Notes: generated by a model from the sequence alone, not told the origin. 64,000 nucleotides of DNA from Billgrantia zhangzhouensis (GCF_021404465.1 NZ_JABFTT010000007.1:1-64000), one strand, 5' to 3'. Positions 50,656 through 59,850 are shown, counted from the first letter of the stretch. A program made the numbers and translations.

Positions 50656-51705
50656 ATGAAGAAGAGACTGCTGGCTACCGCTATCGTTGGCGCCATGGGC
50701 GCCTCCGCCATGGCTCAGGCCGCCACCGTCTATGACCAGGATGACACCAGGCTGGACATCTACGGCCGCATCGCCATGGGGTTCGAAGGCGGTGGCACCA
50801 AATACTCGGGTGGGCAAGAAGTCCAAAACGGCGCCGAGTTCATCGACGTTTCCTCGCGCCTGGGTCTGCGCATGAGCCATCGGGTCAACTCCGACCTGAC
50901 CGCCTTCGGCCATGTCGAGTGGCGCTTCCGCGGCGACGAGCGCACTGGTGGTGGCCGTACCAGCGATACTGACTACAGCGGGTTCTCTGAAACCCGCCAG
51001 AGCTATATCGGTCTGCGCAGCGCCTCCTTGGGTACCGTTCAGGCTGGCAACTTCGATTCCTTTTTCAAGGATGCCGTTACCAAGCCTTTCGACGTCTACA
51101 TACTGGAAGGCTTCGAGTTCACCGGCCACTCGAAGCAGTCTCGCGGCGACTCCATCGGCTACATCACGCCGGACCTGAGCGGCTTCCAGGCCTTCCTGCA
51201 AGCCAAGCACTACAGCAGCCGGGGTAACTCAGTTGGCGATGAAGGCAGCACAACCGCCACTCAGGGTGGTGTGAAGTACGAAGCCGCTGGCCTTCGTTTG
51301 GCACTGGGCTTTGTCGACGATGTCATCGAAGGCGGCGGCAACGACGAAGTGTTGTGGGGGGCTACCGCTTCCTATGCCTTCAACGACGACTTCTCCGCTC
51401 GTCTGGGTTATGAAACCCGCAGCAACAACGACGATATCGGCAATAGCAACGGCTTCGACAAGTGGGGTCTGGGCATGACCTACGCGCTGGGTCAGTTGGC
51501 CTTCAATGCGGATGTCTACCGCATCAGCCCGGATGGCGATGCAGATAGCCGTACTGCCTGGGCCCTCGGTAGCTACTACAAGCTGTCCAGCAACTTCGAT
51601 GTCTTCGCCGAGTTGTACGACTCCGACATCGACGAAAGGGTAGGTAACGACCCGTGGAACAAGGATGACATCTACTGGGCTGTCGGCGCCCGTTACCACT
51701 TCTAA
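50656..51705 (+). CDS. Outer-membrane porin (OmpC-like), first of two
   Basis: 349 aa. The signal peptide MKKRLLATAIVGAMGASAMAQA is followed by TVYDQDDTRLDIYGRIAMGFEG, the general porin start, alternating beta-strand residues, and a C-terminal ARYHF. It forms a trimeric diffusion channel. It shares long blocks with the next gene (for example DERTGGGRTSDTD and SRGDSIGYITPDLSG), so the two arose by duplication. AGGGAA precedes the ATG. A TTGACA at 50519-50524 lacks a good -10. Confidence 0.93.
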   Translation: MKKRLLATAIVGAMGASAMAQAATVYDQDDTRLDIYGRIAMGFEGGGTKYSGGQEVQNGAEFIDVSSRLGLRMSHRVNSDLTAFGHVEWRFRGDERTGGGRTSDTDYSGFSETRQSYIGLRSASLGTVQAGNFDSFFKDAVTKPFDVYILEGFEFTGHSKQSRGDSIGYITPDLSGFQAFLQAKHYSSRGNSVGDEGSTTATQGGVKYEAAGLRLALGFVDDVIEGGGNDEVLWGATASYAFNDDFSARLGYETRSNNDDIGNSNGFDKWGLGMTYALGQLAFNADVYRISPDGDADSRTAWALGSYYKLSSNFDVFAELYDSDIDERVGNDPWNKDDIYWAVGARYHF

Positions 51706-52274
51706 GCACGACGAACGAGAGCCACCCGGCGTCACCCGGTTCGGGTGGCGCCTGGCCCGCCCGAGCTGGGCGCTCATCCCGATCCATTCACATGCCCACC
51801 CCAGACTAGCCTGTCTCCAGCCTCGATCTAAAACACCGATGACACCATCCCAACGACGCCTCCCAAGCTTGTTTTGCCTCCAACGTTGATGCCCTGGCTT
51901 GCCTCTCGTCCATCGGCGGGGCATGATGTGCGGGCTCATCGCTGCCAGGCAAACCTTACTGCCATTGCCTGCGGCACGCGGCCCTGGTGGGAGCGCCAGG
52001 ACCGCTATGGCAGGGAAAAGTTCCGTCGGGGGAGTGGGCGTCGAAGGAAAACAGTGTTTTTTCTTATTGCGTTCCTATTTTTCCCGGTATAGAGTTCTAC
52101 CTGCGAGCATTGGACTATAACAAGGCTTCGCTGCGGTCATGACCGGCCACCGGCCACTCCTGAGAAGGAATCGAGCCAAGCACGGCGGGACCCATGCCCG
52201 GCAAGCTACCTGCACCGATCACCGATCCGTGCAGTAACGATCGAAACAGTAAGCTAGTGAAAGGAACTATCGCG
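51706..52274. other. 569-base gap between the two porin genes
   Basis: No convincing gene. After the first porin there is a small hairpin (CACCCG-GTT-CGGGTG near 51733-51747) without a T-run. Around 52056-52100 the DNA is T-rich, with a possible weak promoter (TTGCGT at 52067-52072, TATAGA at 52088-52093, spacing only 15). The second porin is therefore probably transcribed from its own promoter. An untranslated leader of nearly 200 bases would follow, which is long and could be a small-RNA target. Confidence 0.35.
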
Positions 52275-53390
52275 ATGAAAAAGACACTGTTAGCGACTGC
52301 CATTGCCGGTGCCCTGGGCGCCTCCGCTGCCGCTCAGGCCGCCACCGTTTACGATCAGGACGGCACCCGCCTGGACATCTATGGCCGTATCGCCATGGGT
52401 ATCGCCGGCGGTGGTCCGGAGTATGACAGCAATAACAATTACGAGCGTAACAGCGCCGAGTTCGTCGATGTCTTCTCTCGCCTGGGTCTGCGCATGAGCC
52501 ACGAGGTAAGCTCCGACCTGACCGCCTTCGGTCATGTCGAGTGGCGCTTCCGCGGCGATGAGCGCACTGGTGGTGGCCGTACCAGCGATACTGACTTCAG
52601 CGGGTTCTCTGAAACCCGTCAGAGCTATATCGGTCTGCGCAGCAACACCTTCGGTACCTTCCAGGCCGGTAACTTCGACGCCTTCTACAAGGATGCCGTT
52701 ACCGCGCCGTTCGATGTCTACATCGACCAGGGCCTTGAATTCCAGGGGCACCCGATCCAGTCACGCGGTGACTCCATCGGCTACATCACGCCGGACCTGA
52801 GTGGCTTCCAGGCCTTCCTGCAGGCCAAGCACTACAGCAGCCGTGGTACTAATCCGTCTGAGCCTGGTCAAGAAGACAACAGCGAAATTGCCACCCAGGG
52901 TGGTGTGAAGTACGAACTTGAGGGCCTTCGCCTGGCACTGGGTTACGTAGATGACCGTGATGGTCGTGCTGGCGGCTCCGGTGAGATGATCTGGGGTGCA
53001 ACCGCTTCCTACGCCTTCAACGACAACTTCTCCGCTCGTCTGGGCTACGAAACTCGTGGCAACAATGACGATCAACTCGCCGCAGGTGGCAATGCCGCAG
53101 ATTACGCCGGCTTCGATACTTGGGGGCTGGGTATGACTTACGCCCTGGGTCAGTGGGCCTTCAATGCCGATGTCTACCGTATCAGCGTTGATAACGAAGA
53201 CCCGGACAACGGCTGGGACGATCGTACCGCTTGGGCTCTGGGTAGCTACTACAAGCTGTCGAACAACTTCGACGTCTTCGCCGAACTGTTCCAAGGTGAC
53301 CAGCCGGACGTCACCATTGGCAGTGGCGGCATCGACACTGCCGACGGCGATGACATGTACTACCTGGTTGGCGCTCGCTACCACTTCTAA
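52275..53390 (+). CDS. Outer-membrane porin (OmpC-like), second of two
   Basis: 371 aa. The signal peptide MKKTLLATAIAGALGASAAAQA is followed by the same mature start as the first porin, and the protein ends in ARYHF. It has longer loops than the first copy, including an added Asp/Asn-rich stretch near the end. The ATG at 52275 follows AAAGGAAC. A strong terminator follows. Having two porins with different loops suggests differential use under different salinity or nutrients, but no regulator site is seen. Confidence 0.93.
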   Translation: MKKTLLATAIAGALGASAAAQAATVYDQDGTRLDIYGRIAMGIAGGGPEYDSNNNYERNSAEFVDVFSRLGLRMSHEVSSDLTAFGHVEWRFRGDERTGGGRTSDTDFSGFSETRQSYIGLRSNTFGTFQAGNFDAFYKDAVTAPFDVYIDQGLEFQGHPIQSRGDSIGYITPDLSGFQAFLQAKHYSSRGTNPSEPGQEDNSEIATQGGVKYELEGLRLALGYVDDRDGRAGGSGEMIWGATASYAFNDNFSARLGYETRGNNDDQLAAGGNAADYAGFDTWGLGMTYALGQWAFNADVYRISVDNEDPDNGWDDRTAWALGSYYKLSNNFDVFAELFQGDQPDVTIGSGGIDTADGDDMYYLVGARYHF

Positions 53391-53447
53391 TCGCCCTGCC
53401 TTACGGCAAGCGCTTAATAGAAGATACGTTGCTTTCAGCGACGACAG

Positions 53448-53474
53448 AACCGGCCCTTCGGGGCCGGTTTTCTT
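53448..53474 (+). terminator. Terminator after the porin pair
   Basis: AACCGGCCC-TTCG-GGGCCGGTT, a perfect 9-bp stem capped by a stable UUCG tetraloop and followed by TTCTTATTTC. Confidence 0.92.
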
Positions 53475-53506
53475 ATTTCTTGCCACCATGGCGCCAATCC
53501 AGCCTC

Positions 53507-53520
53507 TTGATGCATGTCAA
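53507..53520. promoter_or_regulatory. FNR/ANR box upstream of fnr-like gene
   Basis: TTGAT-GCAT-GTCAA matches the FNR consensus TTGAT-N4-ATCAA at nine of ten positions. It lies 108 bases before the start of an FNR-family gene, which suggests autoregulation by oxygen. Confidence 0.6.
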
Positions 53521-53627
53521 GAAAGATTTCGTTTCGTTGCCTTGAGTATCGTCCGGGCGGGACAGCGACGGCGGGGCGAGTCAGAATCGAAGCCTGTCGA
53601 CTCATCAACGAGGAGAGGAGTGCGTTC

Positions 53628-54374
53628 ATGATGCCTCAGACCGTGCCGCGGCCTGCGGCCGGCGCGGCCCGCTGCAAGCGCTGCATTCTGCATGCCCGCT
53701 GCCTTCCCCTCGGGCTCGAGCAGGATGCGCTGCAATCCTTCGATGCCATTCTCCAATTGCCGCGACCTCTCAAACGAGGCGAGACCCTGGTGCGCCAGGG
53801 CGATCCTTTCACCAGCCTGTACGTGGTGCGCTCCGGCTCGCTGAAGCAGAGCCTGGCCCAGGACGGGCAGCGTGGCCAAGTGCTCAACTTCTACCTGGCG
53901 GGCGAGATCGTTGGCCTGGATGGCATCGGCGAGCAGCGTTACCACAGCAGCGTGGTGGCGCTGGAAGCGACTTTCGTCTGCAAGCTGCCATTTACCCGGC
54001 TGGAAGATCTCGCCGAGCGTGTGCCCGGGCTGCGCGGGCAGCTCTACCGCTGCATGAGCCGTGAGCTGCGCAATGACCAGCGTATGCTGTGCCTGCTTTC
54101 GGGGCGCACCGCGGAGCAGCGTCTGGCCAGCTTCCTGATCGGGCTCTCCGAGCGTTTTCGCAGCCGTGGCTACTCGCTGTATCGTTTCCATCTGTCGATG
54201 TCGCGTTCGGACATTGCCAGCTACCTCGGCCTGGTGCTGGAAACCGTTAGCCGCACGCTGGCTCGCTTCCAGGAGCAAGGGATACTCAGCGTCAGCGGGC
54301 GGGAACTGGCGATTCACGACCACGAGGCACTGTCGATGCTGGCGTGGGAGAACTCGAGCGCCGGCGCTACATGA
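53628..54374 (+). CDS. FNR/ANR-family oxygen-sensing regulator
   Basis: 248 aa. N-terminal [10 protein letters not shown] gives the Cys-x2-Cys-x5-Cys pattern of the oxygen-labile 4Fe-4S cluster, with a fourth Cys in [11 protein letters not shown] cyclic-nucleotide-like beta-roll follows, then the DNA-recognition helix [24 protein letters not shown], with the Glu, Ser and Arg that read TTGAT. It should activate genes at low oxygen. Start ATG 53628 behind AGGAGAGG. A broken relative of its 3' end is present at 60881-61054. Confidence 0.92.
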   Translation: MMPQTVPRPAAGAARCKRCILHARCLPLGLEQDALQSFDAILQLPRPLKRGETLVRQGDPFTSLYVVRSGSLKQSLAQDGQRGQVLNFYLAGEIVGLDGIGEQRYHSSVVALEATFVCKLPFTRLEDLAERVPGLRGQLYRCMSRELRNDQRMLCLLSGRTAEQRLASFLIGLSERFRSRGYSLYRFHLSMSRSDIASYLGLVLETVSRTLARFQEQGILSVSGRELAIHDHEALSMLAWENSSAGAT

Positions 54375-54413
54375 CTTGGTTCGGCCCCGCCTGACGCTGC
54401 CTCAGCGGCTCCT

Positions 54414-54498
54414 GCATGACGTGCACCTTCTCAGTTGCGCGGGGGAAGTTGAGCGTCTCGGCGAGCGCCAGGAAATAACGTATGTGTCGTAATTCCAT
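54414..54498 (-). pseudogene. LysR-family regulator, N-terminal stub (left module copy)
   Basis: The minus strand reads [27 protein letters not shown]. This is nearly the same as the start of the intact LysR at 61922 ([27 protein letters not shown]). Homology ends after about 28 codons, inside the helix-turn-helix. The open frame then runs on to a stop at 54367-54369, within the fnr 3' end. It cannot make a functional regulator. Confidence 0.8.
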
Positions 54499-54545
54499 CG
54501 GGTGTATCTCTGTTATTTTAGTAATCGATGTCATCACTCGTTATC

Positions 54546-54566
54546 ATGGAAATTAATCATTTTCAT
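54546..54566. promoter_or_regulatory. Conserved dyad, likely LysR operator (left copy)
   Basis: ATGGAAA-N7-TTTTCAT, a near-perfect 7+7+7 dyad, between the LysR stub and the lyase gene. The same dyad with the same spacing is found in the right copy at 61960-61980, although the rest of the spacer has diverged. Confidence 0.6.
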
Positions 54567-54681
54567 GAATTATTCGCACCGTTTATGTTCACACCCACGG
54601 GCAAATGGCCATCCTCGAGCGTGACATGCCGTGCTGCCGTGCTGGCGTGGTTCGCTCGCTTCACTCACGCGGAGCGAAAGC

Positions 54682-55497
54682 ATGAAAATTGGGCGCGAGA
54701 CAATTCCAAGGACCGCCATCAGTACCTCGAACGCCGACACCATCGTGGTGCGTGGCAAAGACCTCAGCGGCGAGCTGATCGGTCGGATCTCCTTCACCGA
54801 TTACTTCCTGATGCTGCTCGACGGCCAGCCGACCAACGACACCCGGCGTCGGGTGCTGGACGCCACCCTGGTAGCCATCGCCGAGCATGGCCTGGTGCCC
54901 AGCGTGCAGGCCAGCCGCATGACCTATGCCGCCGCCCCCGAGGCGCTGCAGGGCGCAGTGGCTGCTGGGCTGCTGGGCTGCGGCTCGGTGATCCTCGGTG
55001 CTTCCCAGGCGGCGGGGGAGCTGTTCGCCGAGATCGTCGCTGAGATCGACGGGGGCAAATCCCTTGAAGCTGCCGTGCATGATGTCGTCAGCGCCCGTCG
55101 CGCCCGCCGTGAAGCGATTCCCGGTTACGGCCATCCATTGCACAAGGCGCGTGATCCACGGGTCGAGGCGCTGTTCTCCGTGGCGCGGGAGGCGGGCGCC
55201 GACCTGCGTTACGTGGAGATCGCCGAGGCCGTGGAAGGGGCCATCCCCGAGATCGTCGGCAAGCAGCTCAAGCTCAACGTCTCCGCCGCCATTCCCGCCG
55301 TGCTGCTGGGTGCGGGCTTTCCGCTCAAGGCGCTGCGCGGCGTACCGCTGCTGGCACGCACAGCCGGGCTGATCGCCCACCTCCTGGAAGAGTCCGAACA
55401 GCCCTGCGGCTTCGCGCTCTCCTACCAGGCGGCTCAGCGGGTTGAATACACTGGTGAGGTACCGCCGGGCTTCACCCAGGAAGGGGGGCAGTCATGA
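54682..55497 (+). CDS. Citryl-CoA lyase-type citrate synthase family protein
   Basis: 271 aa, shorter than true citrate synthase and lacking its N-terminal part. It has YGHPLHKARDPR (active-site His region) and the FALSYQAAQRVEYTGEVPP ending with a late Arg. Proteins of this length cleave citryl-CoA or a similar 3-hydroxy-3-methylglutaryl-like CoA ester to acetyl-CoA and an oxo acid. It overlaps the CoA-transferase gene (ATGA), so the two are coupled. The ATG at 54682 is in the conserved MKIGRETIPRTAIST start, also seen in the broken copy at 62085. Confidence 0.8.
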   Translation: MKIGRETIPRTAISTSNADTIVVRGKDLSGELIGRISFTDYFLMLLDGQPTNDTRRRVLDATLVAIAEHGLVPSVQASRMTYAAAPEALQGAVAAGLLGCGSVILGASQAAGELFAEIVAEIDGGKSLEAAVHDVVSARRARREAIPGYGHPLHKARDPRVEALFSVAREAGADLRYVEIAEAVEGAIPEIVGKQLKLNVSAAIPAVLLGAGFPLKALRGVPLLARTAGLIAHLLEESEQPCGFALSYQAAQRVEYTGEVPPGFTQEGGQS

Positions 55498-56636
55498 GCA
55501 AGGTACTCGAAGGCATCACCGTCATCGAGCAGGGCACCTTCATCACCGGCCCCGCCGCCGGGATGCTGCTGGGCGACCTGGGCGCCAACGTGATCAAGGT
55601 CGAAATGCCCGGCAAGGGCGACCCCTTCCGCGCCTTCAAGGGTGGGCTCTACAGCCCCCACTATCAGACCTACAACCGCAACAAGCGCAGCATCGCGCTC
55701 AACACCAAGGAGCCGGAGGATCTCGCCACCTTCGATGCGCTGATCCGTGATGCCGACGTCTACATCCAGAACTTCCGCCCGGGTACCGCCGAACGGCTGG
55801 GGGCGGGTGAAGAGCGTCTGCGCGAGCTCAACCCGCGGCTGATCTACTGTGCCATCAGCGGCTTCGGCAACGACGGCCCCTATGCTGGGCGCCCCAGCTA
55901 CGACACCGTGGCCCAGGCCGCCAGCGGCTTTCTCAAGCTGCTGGTCAACCCGGAGAACCCGCGGGTGGTGGGGCCTGCGATGGCCGATGCGCTATCGGGC
56001 TTTTATGCCGCCTACGGTATCCTGGGAGCATTGGTCGAACGCGGCCGCACCGGCATAGGTCGGCGGGTCGATGTCTCGATGCTCGAGGCGATGTGTCACT
56101 TCAACCTCGATGCCTTCACGCACTATCTCTCCGAGAACGAGATCATGGGACCTTACAGCCGGCCACAGGTTTCCCAGTCCTACGTGGTGGAGTGCGCCGA
56201 CGGCAAGTGGGTGGCGCTACACATGTCATCGCCCGAGAAGTTCTGGCAGGGGCTGGCCGATGCCATGGAGTATCCCGAGCTACTGCAGGACGAACGGTTC
56301 TCGACTCGCGAGGGCCGAATCGACAATCAGGAGCAGATGATCGAGGTGCTCCAGCAGGTGTTCCGGCGGCACGACCGCGCGGAGTGGTGCCGTCGTCTGG
56401 AGGCCGAGGACGTGCCTCATGCCCCGATGTACGACACCGACGAAGTGCTGCAGGACCCCCAGGTCAGGCATCTGCAGTTGGAGGTCAGCACCGAGCACCC
56501 CACGGTGGGCACCTTTCGCACCCTGCGCTCGCCGGTCTCCTATGACGGTATGAAGCCACTGGAGGTGACGGCGCCCCCGGTACTGGACGAGCATCGCGAC
56601 GAAATACTCGCGGAAGTTAAGCGCCGCCAGCGTTGA
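55494..56636 (+). CDS. CaiB/BaiF-family CoA-transferase (class III)
   Basis: 380 aa. Class III CoA-transferase pattern: LEGITVIEQGTFITGPAAGMLLGDLGANVIKVE at the start, YNRNKRSIALN, the loop with catalytic Asp in NFRPGTAERLG, and GRRVDVSMLEAM. It moves CoA between acids. Coupled to the lyase gene, it probably activates the imported polycarboxylate. The substrate is not known from sequence. Confidence 0.88.
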   Translation: MSKVLEGITVIEQGTFITGPAAGMLLGDLGANVIKVEMPGKGDPFRAFKGGLYSPHYQTYNRNKRSIALNTKEPEDLATFDALIRDADVYIQNFRPGTAERLGAGEERLRELNPRLIYCAISGFGNDGPYAGRPSYDTVAQAASGFLKLLVNPENPRVVGPAMADALSGFYAAYGILGALVERGRTGIGRRVDVSMLEAMCHFNLDAFTHYLSENEIMGPYSRPQVSQSYVVECADGKWVALHMSSPEKFWQGLADAMEYPELLQDERFSTREGRIDNQEQMIEVLQQVFRRHDRAEWCRRLEAEDVPHAPMYDTDEVLQDPQVRHLQLEVSTEHPTVGTFRTLRSPVSYDGMKPLEVTAPPVLDEHRDEILAEVKRRQR

Positions 56637-56794
56637 AGGCCCTGTCTGAAGTAGCAAAGATGGAATGATATATAGCACTACATCAGTATGAGAGGAGATT
56701 AACTAAAAGTATTAAGCACGCCCAGAGGGATTGTGACGTGAGTAGACTCACAGCAATCCCTAAACACTTGATGTTTACAATTATAGGTATCGGT
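56637..56794 (+). promoter_or_regulatory. AT-rich gap with hairpin before tctC
   Basis: Base composition drops sharply here. The inverted repeat AGGGATTG (56726-56733) / CAATCCCT (56754-56761), with an inner GTGAG/CTCAC stem, forms a strong hairpin about 33 bases before tctC. It could end the lyase-transferase transcript or act in the tctC leader. A GATATAT near 56668 is a possible -10. Confidence 0.4.
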
Positions 56795-57766
56795 ATGAAA
56801 ACTACTATAAAGAAACTTGTTGCATGTGCTTCACTCGCTGTAGGCGTTGCAGCCATTTCAAGTGCCCATGCGCAGAATTTTCCAGACGGAGCTGTAACCA
56901 TAGTCGTGCCTTTTGCAGCGGGTACTACCACCGATCAGACTGCGCGAATGTTGGGTGAGGTAATGGCCGAGGATCTTGGCCAGCCCGTGGTGATAGAAAA
57001 TCGCGCGGGAGCTGGTGGTAGCATCGGGACCCAGCAGGTCGTTCAGTCTAATTCCGATGGCTATACTCTCTCGATGGGTACTGTAGGAACCTTGGCAATC
57101 AATAAGGCAATCTATCCTGACAACCCTTACGATCCCGAAAAAGATGTGACTCCTATAGCATTTGTTGGGTACACACCCACGTTGCTAGTCGTCAGTGGAG
57201 ATTCAGATTTCCATTCTTTGGATGATCTGATAGCTAAAGCTGAGGATGGTGGAGTGATATTTGCTTCCGCAGGAAACGGAACTTCAGGCCATCTTGCGGG
57301 AGAGTTATTGAATATCCAAAGTGATGGCTCGATGATACATGTGCCATTTCGATCTGGAGCCGAAGGCCTGACAGCAGTGATGTCTGGTGAAGTTGACTTT
57401 ATGTTTTACCATCCGGTTGCCGCATTGCCCAATATCGAGGCGGGCACGCTGAGAGCTATCGGTGTCAGTGGTGTAGCGGGCTCAAGTGTGGCACCTAACG
57501 TCCCTCCGATCGCAGAAACTTTCCCAGATTTTGACTTGGTTGCTTGGTTTTTGCTTGCTGGCCCAGCAGATATGGCAGATGACGTAACTGAGCGCCTGAG
57601 AGTTGCAGTCGAAAATAGCTTGGCATCCGAAAGAGTACGTGAGTACTTTGAAAGGACCGGTATCGAGTATGGTGACGTTGCTCCCGACAACTTGCGCCAG
57701 TTCATTTCGGATGAGGTTGCGAAGTGGGGAAATATCGCTGATAGCGCCCAGGCGCAGGCCGACTGA
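56795..57766 (+). CDS. tctC: Tripartite tricarboxylate transporter solute-binding protein (TctC/Bug)
   Basis: 323 aa. The signal peptide KKLVACASLAVGVAAISSAHA is followed by QNFPDGAVTIVVPFAAGTTTDQTARMLGEVM and ENRAGAGGSIGTQQV, typical of Bug-type periplasmic binding proteins. It captures a carboxylate and delivers it to TctAB. The start is ATG 56795; an earlier in-frame codon at 56738 is possible but leads into no signal peptide. Codon use is AT-rich unlike the neighbours. Confidence 0.9.
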   Translation: MKTTIKKLVACASLAVGVAAISSAHAQNFPDGAVTIVVPFAAGTTTDQTARMLGEVMAEDLGQPVVIENRAGAGGSIGTQQVVQSNSDGYTLSMGTVGTLAINKAIYPDNPYDPEKDVTPIAFVGYTPTLLVVSGDSDFHSLDDLIAKAEDGGVIFASAGNGTSGHLAGELLNIQSDGSMIHVPFRSGAEGLTAVMSGEVDFMFYHPVAALPNIEAGTLRAIGVSGVAGSSVAPNVPPIAETFPDFDLVAWFLLAGPADMADDVTERLRVAVENSLASERVREYFERTGIEYGDVAPDNLRQFISDEVAKWGNIADSAQAQAD

Positions 57767-57777
57767 GAGCTAATGAT

Positions 57778-57804
57778 TCATGCCTGACATGTTGTCAGGC
57801 ATGA
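57778..57804 (+). terminator. Attenuating hairpin between tctC and tctB
   Basis: A perfect 12-bp stem TCATGCCTGACA / TGTCAGGCATGA with loop TGT, then GTTTATTTTAAGG. It sits 12 bases after the tctC stop and probably keeps the binding protein more abundant than the membrane parts. Confidence 0.7.
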
Positions 57805-57841
57805 GTTTATTTTAAGGGTTGGTTTTCTTGATATTCCTGAT

Positions 57842-58309
57842 GTGAGTAAAGATATGATAACAAGAACGCGAAAAAAAGACATGGGATTTTCTTGTCTTGT
57901 CTTGTTGTTTGGTCTTTTTGTTGCTTATTTGTCTACACGATTGTCAATGGGGAGTATGAGTAGGATCGGACCAGGTTTCTTTCCTCTCATTATAGGTGTT
58001 GTGATGGCAGTTCTGGGGTTGGTAAGCTTTTTTGATAGGCCTGAGGCTTGTCATGAAGATAAATTTAATTTCCGTGGGCTCGTTATGGTTGGTATGGCGA
58101 TATTTGTTTTCGCCATTTTAATCGAACGCTTGGGGTTGTTTCCTGCCATTGTGGCGATGGTTTTTTTGTGTAACATGGGCGGAAAGAATTACCTCTCCGT
58201 TATGAGTCTGTTGGTGACGATATTTTTCTTGAATTTAGTTGGCTACCTCCTTTTCATAAGGCTTCTCCGTTTGCCTCTTGAGCTATTTTCGACAGGAATC
58301 TTAGGCTAA
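57842..58309 (+). CDS. tctB: Tripartite tricarboxylate transporter small membrane subunit TctB
   Basis: 155 aa with four hydrophobic helices, including SRIGPGFFPLIIGVVMAVLGL, the typical TctB start of helix 2. The start may be GTG 57842 or ATG 57854; no strong ribosome site decides. Its stop overlaps tctA by one base (TAATG). AT-rich composition. Confidence 0.85.
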   Translation: MSKDMITRTRKKDMGFSCLVLLFGLFVAYLSTRLSMGSMSRIGPGFFPLIIGVVMAVLGLVSFFDRPEACHEDKFNFRGLVMVGMAIFVFAILIERLGLFPAIVAMVFLCNMGGKNYLSVMSLLVTIFFLNLVGYLLFIRLLRLPLELFSTGILG

Positions 58310-59832
58310 TGGATATTCTTGATAACCTGATGCTAGGCGCACAAACTGCCTTTACGCCGGAAGCTCTTTTGTTTTGCTTCTCTGGAGTATTCATTGGTAC
58401 TTTTGTAGGGGCGCTACCTGGTATTGGGCCAATGGTGGCTATTTCTGTAGTCTTACCCTTAACCTTTGGTCTAGAACCAGCCGTCGCGTTGATTATGCTG
58501 GCTGGTATTTTTTATGGAGCGCAGTATGGCGGATCCGTAACGGCAATTTTGCTCAATCTTCCTGGGACGCCATCTACTGCAGTAACCGCTCTTGATGGCT
58601 ATCCAATGTCTCAAGGCGGGCGAGCGGGCCTGGCATTGTTCATCAATGCCGTGGCGTCATTCCTCGGCGGCTCTTTTGCCATTTTATTGGTCATGGGGTT
58701 TGCCCCGAGCATTGCGCGATTTGCATTGAATTTCAACTCAACCGAATACTTCTCGGTCATGCTGCTTGGGCTAGTGGCTGCCTCAACACTGTCCAACGGA
58801 TCTACGATAAAATCCCTTGTCATGGTGGTTCTTGGGCTGGCTCTAGGCTTGGTTGGAATGGATCCAAATTCTGGTGTTCCTCGGTTTACATTCGGGATTA
58901 TCGATTTCTATGATGGTATCAGTCTGATAGCTATTGCCATGGGTCTATTTGGTGTGGCAGAAATAATAAACAAGATGACTCAACCCGGTAGCATTGCTGC
59001 ACAGCCCGTGGCGCATAAGGTACCTTTACGTGAAATGGTACCGTCGCGTGGTGAATTGCGTACACTATTCAGTCCCACCCTACGGGGTGCCTCCCTAGGT
59101 TCTATTATTGGTACATTGCCTGGGGCTGGGCCGAGCATCGCATCGTTTATGGCCTATGCGGTGGAAAAAAAAGTCAGCAAGAATCCTTCGAAATTTGGCA
59201 AGGGGGCCATCGAAGGGGTTGCTGCACCAGAGTCTGCCAACAATGCCTCTGTACAAGCTGCCTTCATACCCACTCTCAGCTTGGGTATTCCTGGCGACGT
59301 AGTAATGGCAATTCTGCTGGGGGCGATGATGATGCATGGAGTCACTCCCGGACCCCAGTTCATCACGAACGAGCCCGCTATGTTCTGGGGTTTGATTGTT
59401 AGTTTCTGGATAGGGAATCTATTGTTGCTGGTTCTCAATATTCCTATGATTGGGATTTTTATAAAGATTATGAAGGTGCCGGCCAGAATTCTGTACCCTA
59501 CTGTTATTTTCTTTATTTGCTTAGGTTCCTACAGTGTTTCGAATAGTGTGTTCAATATATTTCTTACGTTGTTTTTTGGCGTGCTGGGTTATGTTTTGTT
59601 GCGTTTCCGATTCCATCCGGCACCTGTGTTGTTGGGGTTCATCCTAGGGCCTATGATGGAGGAGAATTTACGTCGTTCTCTGGTTATCTCTCGTGGCGAC
59701 ATTACAGTTTTTCTCGATAGGCCTGTGAGTGTGGTATTGCTCGGAATTACATTTTTATTGCTGATGATGCCTCTGATAAAAATAATTGTTAGAAAAGTAG
59801 TAGGCTTCGGTAATGTGGTCCATAAGTCATAG
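58309..59832 (+). CDS. tctA: Tripartite tricarboxylate transporter large membrane subunit TctA
   Basis: 507 aa with about twelve helices. Diagnostic motifs: GALPGIGPMVAISVVLPLTFGL, YGAQYGGSVTAILLNLPGTPSTAVTALDGYPM and the second repeat GTLPGAGPSIASFMAYAVEKK. It forms the ion-driven channel of the tripartite transporter. It is coupled to tctB (TAATG). AT-rich composition continues to the end of the gene. Confidence 0.95.
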   Translation: MDILDNLMLGAQTAFTPEALLFCFSGVFIGTFVGALPGIGPMVAISVVLPLTFGLEPAVALIMLAGIFYGAQYGGSVTAILLNLPGTPSTAVTALDGYPMSQGGRAGLALFINAVASFLGGSFAILLVMGFAPSIARFALNFNSTEYFSVMLLGLVAASTLSNGSTIKSLVMVVLGLALGLVGMDPNSGVPRFTFGIIDFYDGISLIAIAMGLFGVAEIINKMTQPGSIAAQPVAHKVPLREMVPSRGELRTLFSPTLRGASLGSIIGTLPGAGPSIASFMAYAVEKKVSKNPSKFGKGAIEGVAAPESANNASVQAAFIPTLSLGIPGDVVMAILLGAMMMHGVTPGPQFITNEPAMFWGLIVSFWIGNLLLLVLNIPMIGIFIKIMKVPARILYPTVIFFICLGSYSVSNSVFNIFLTLFFGVLGYVLLRFRFHPAPVLLGFILGPMMEENLRRSLVISRGDITVFLDRPVSVVLLGITFLLLMMPLIKIIVRKVVGFGNVVHKS

Positions 59833-59850
59833 CTCTACAAGGGGAGAAAA

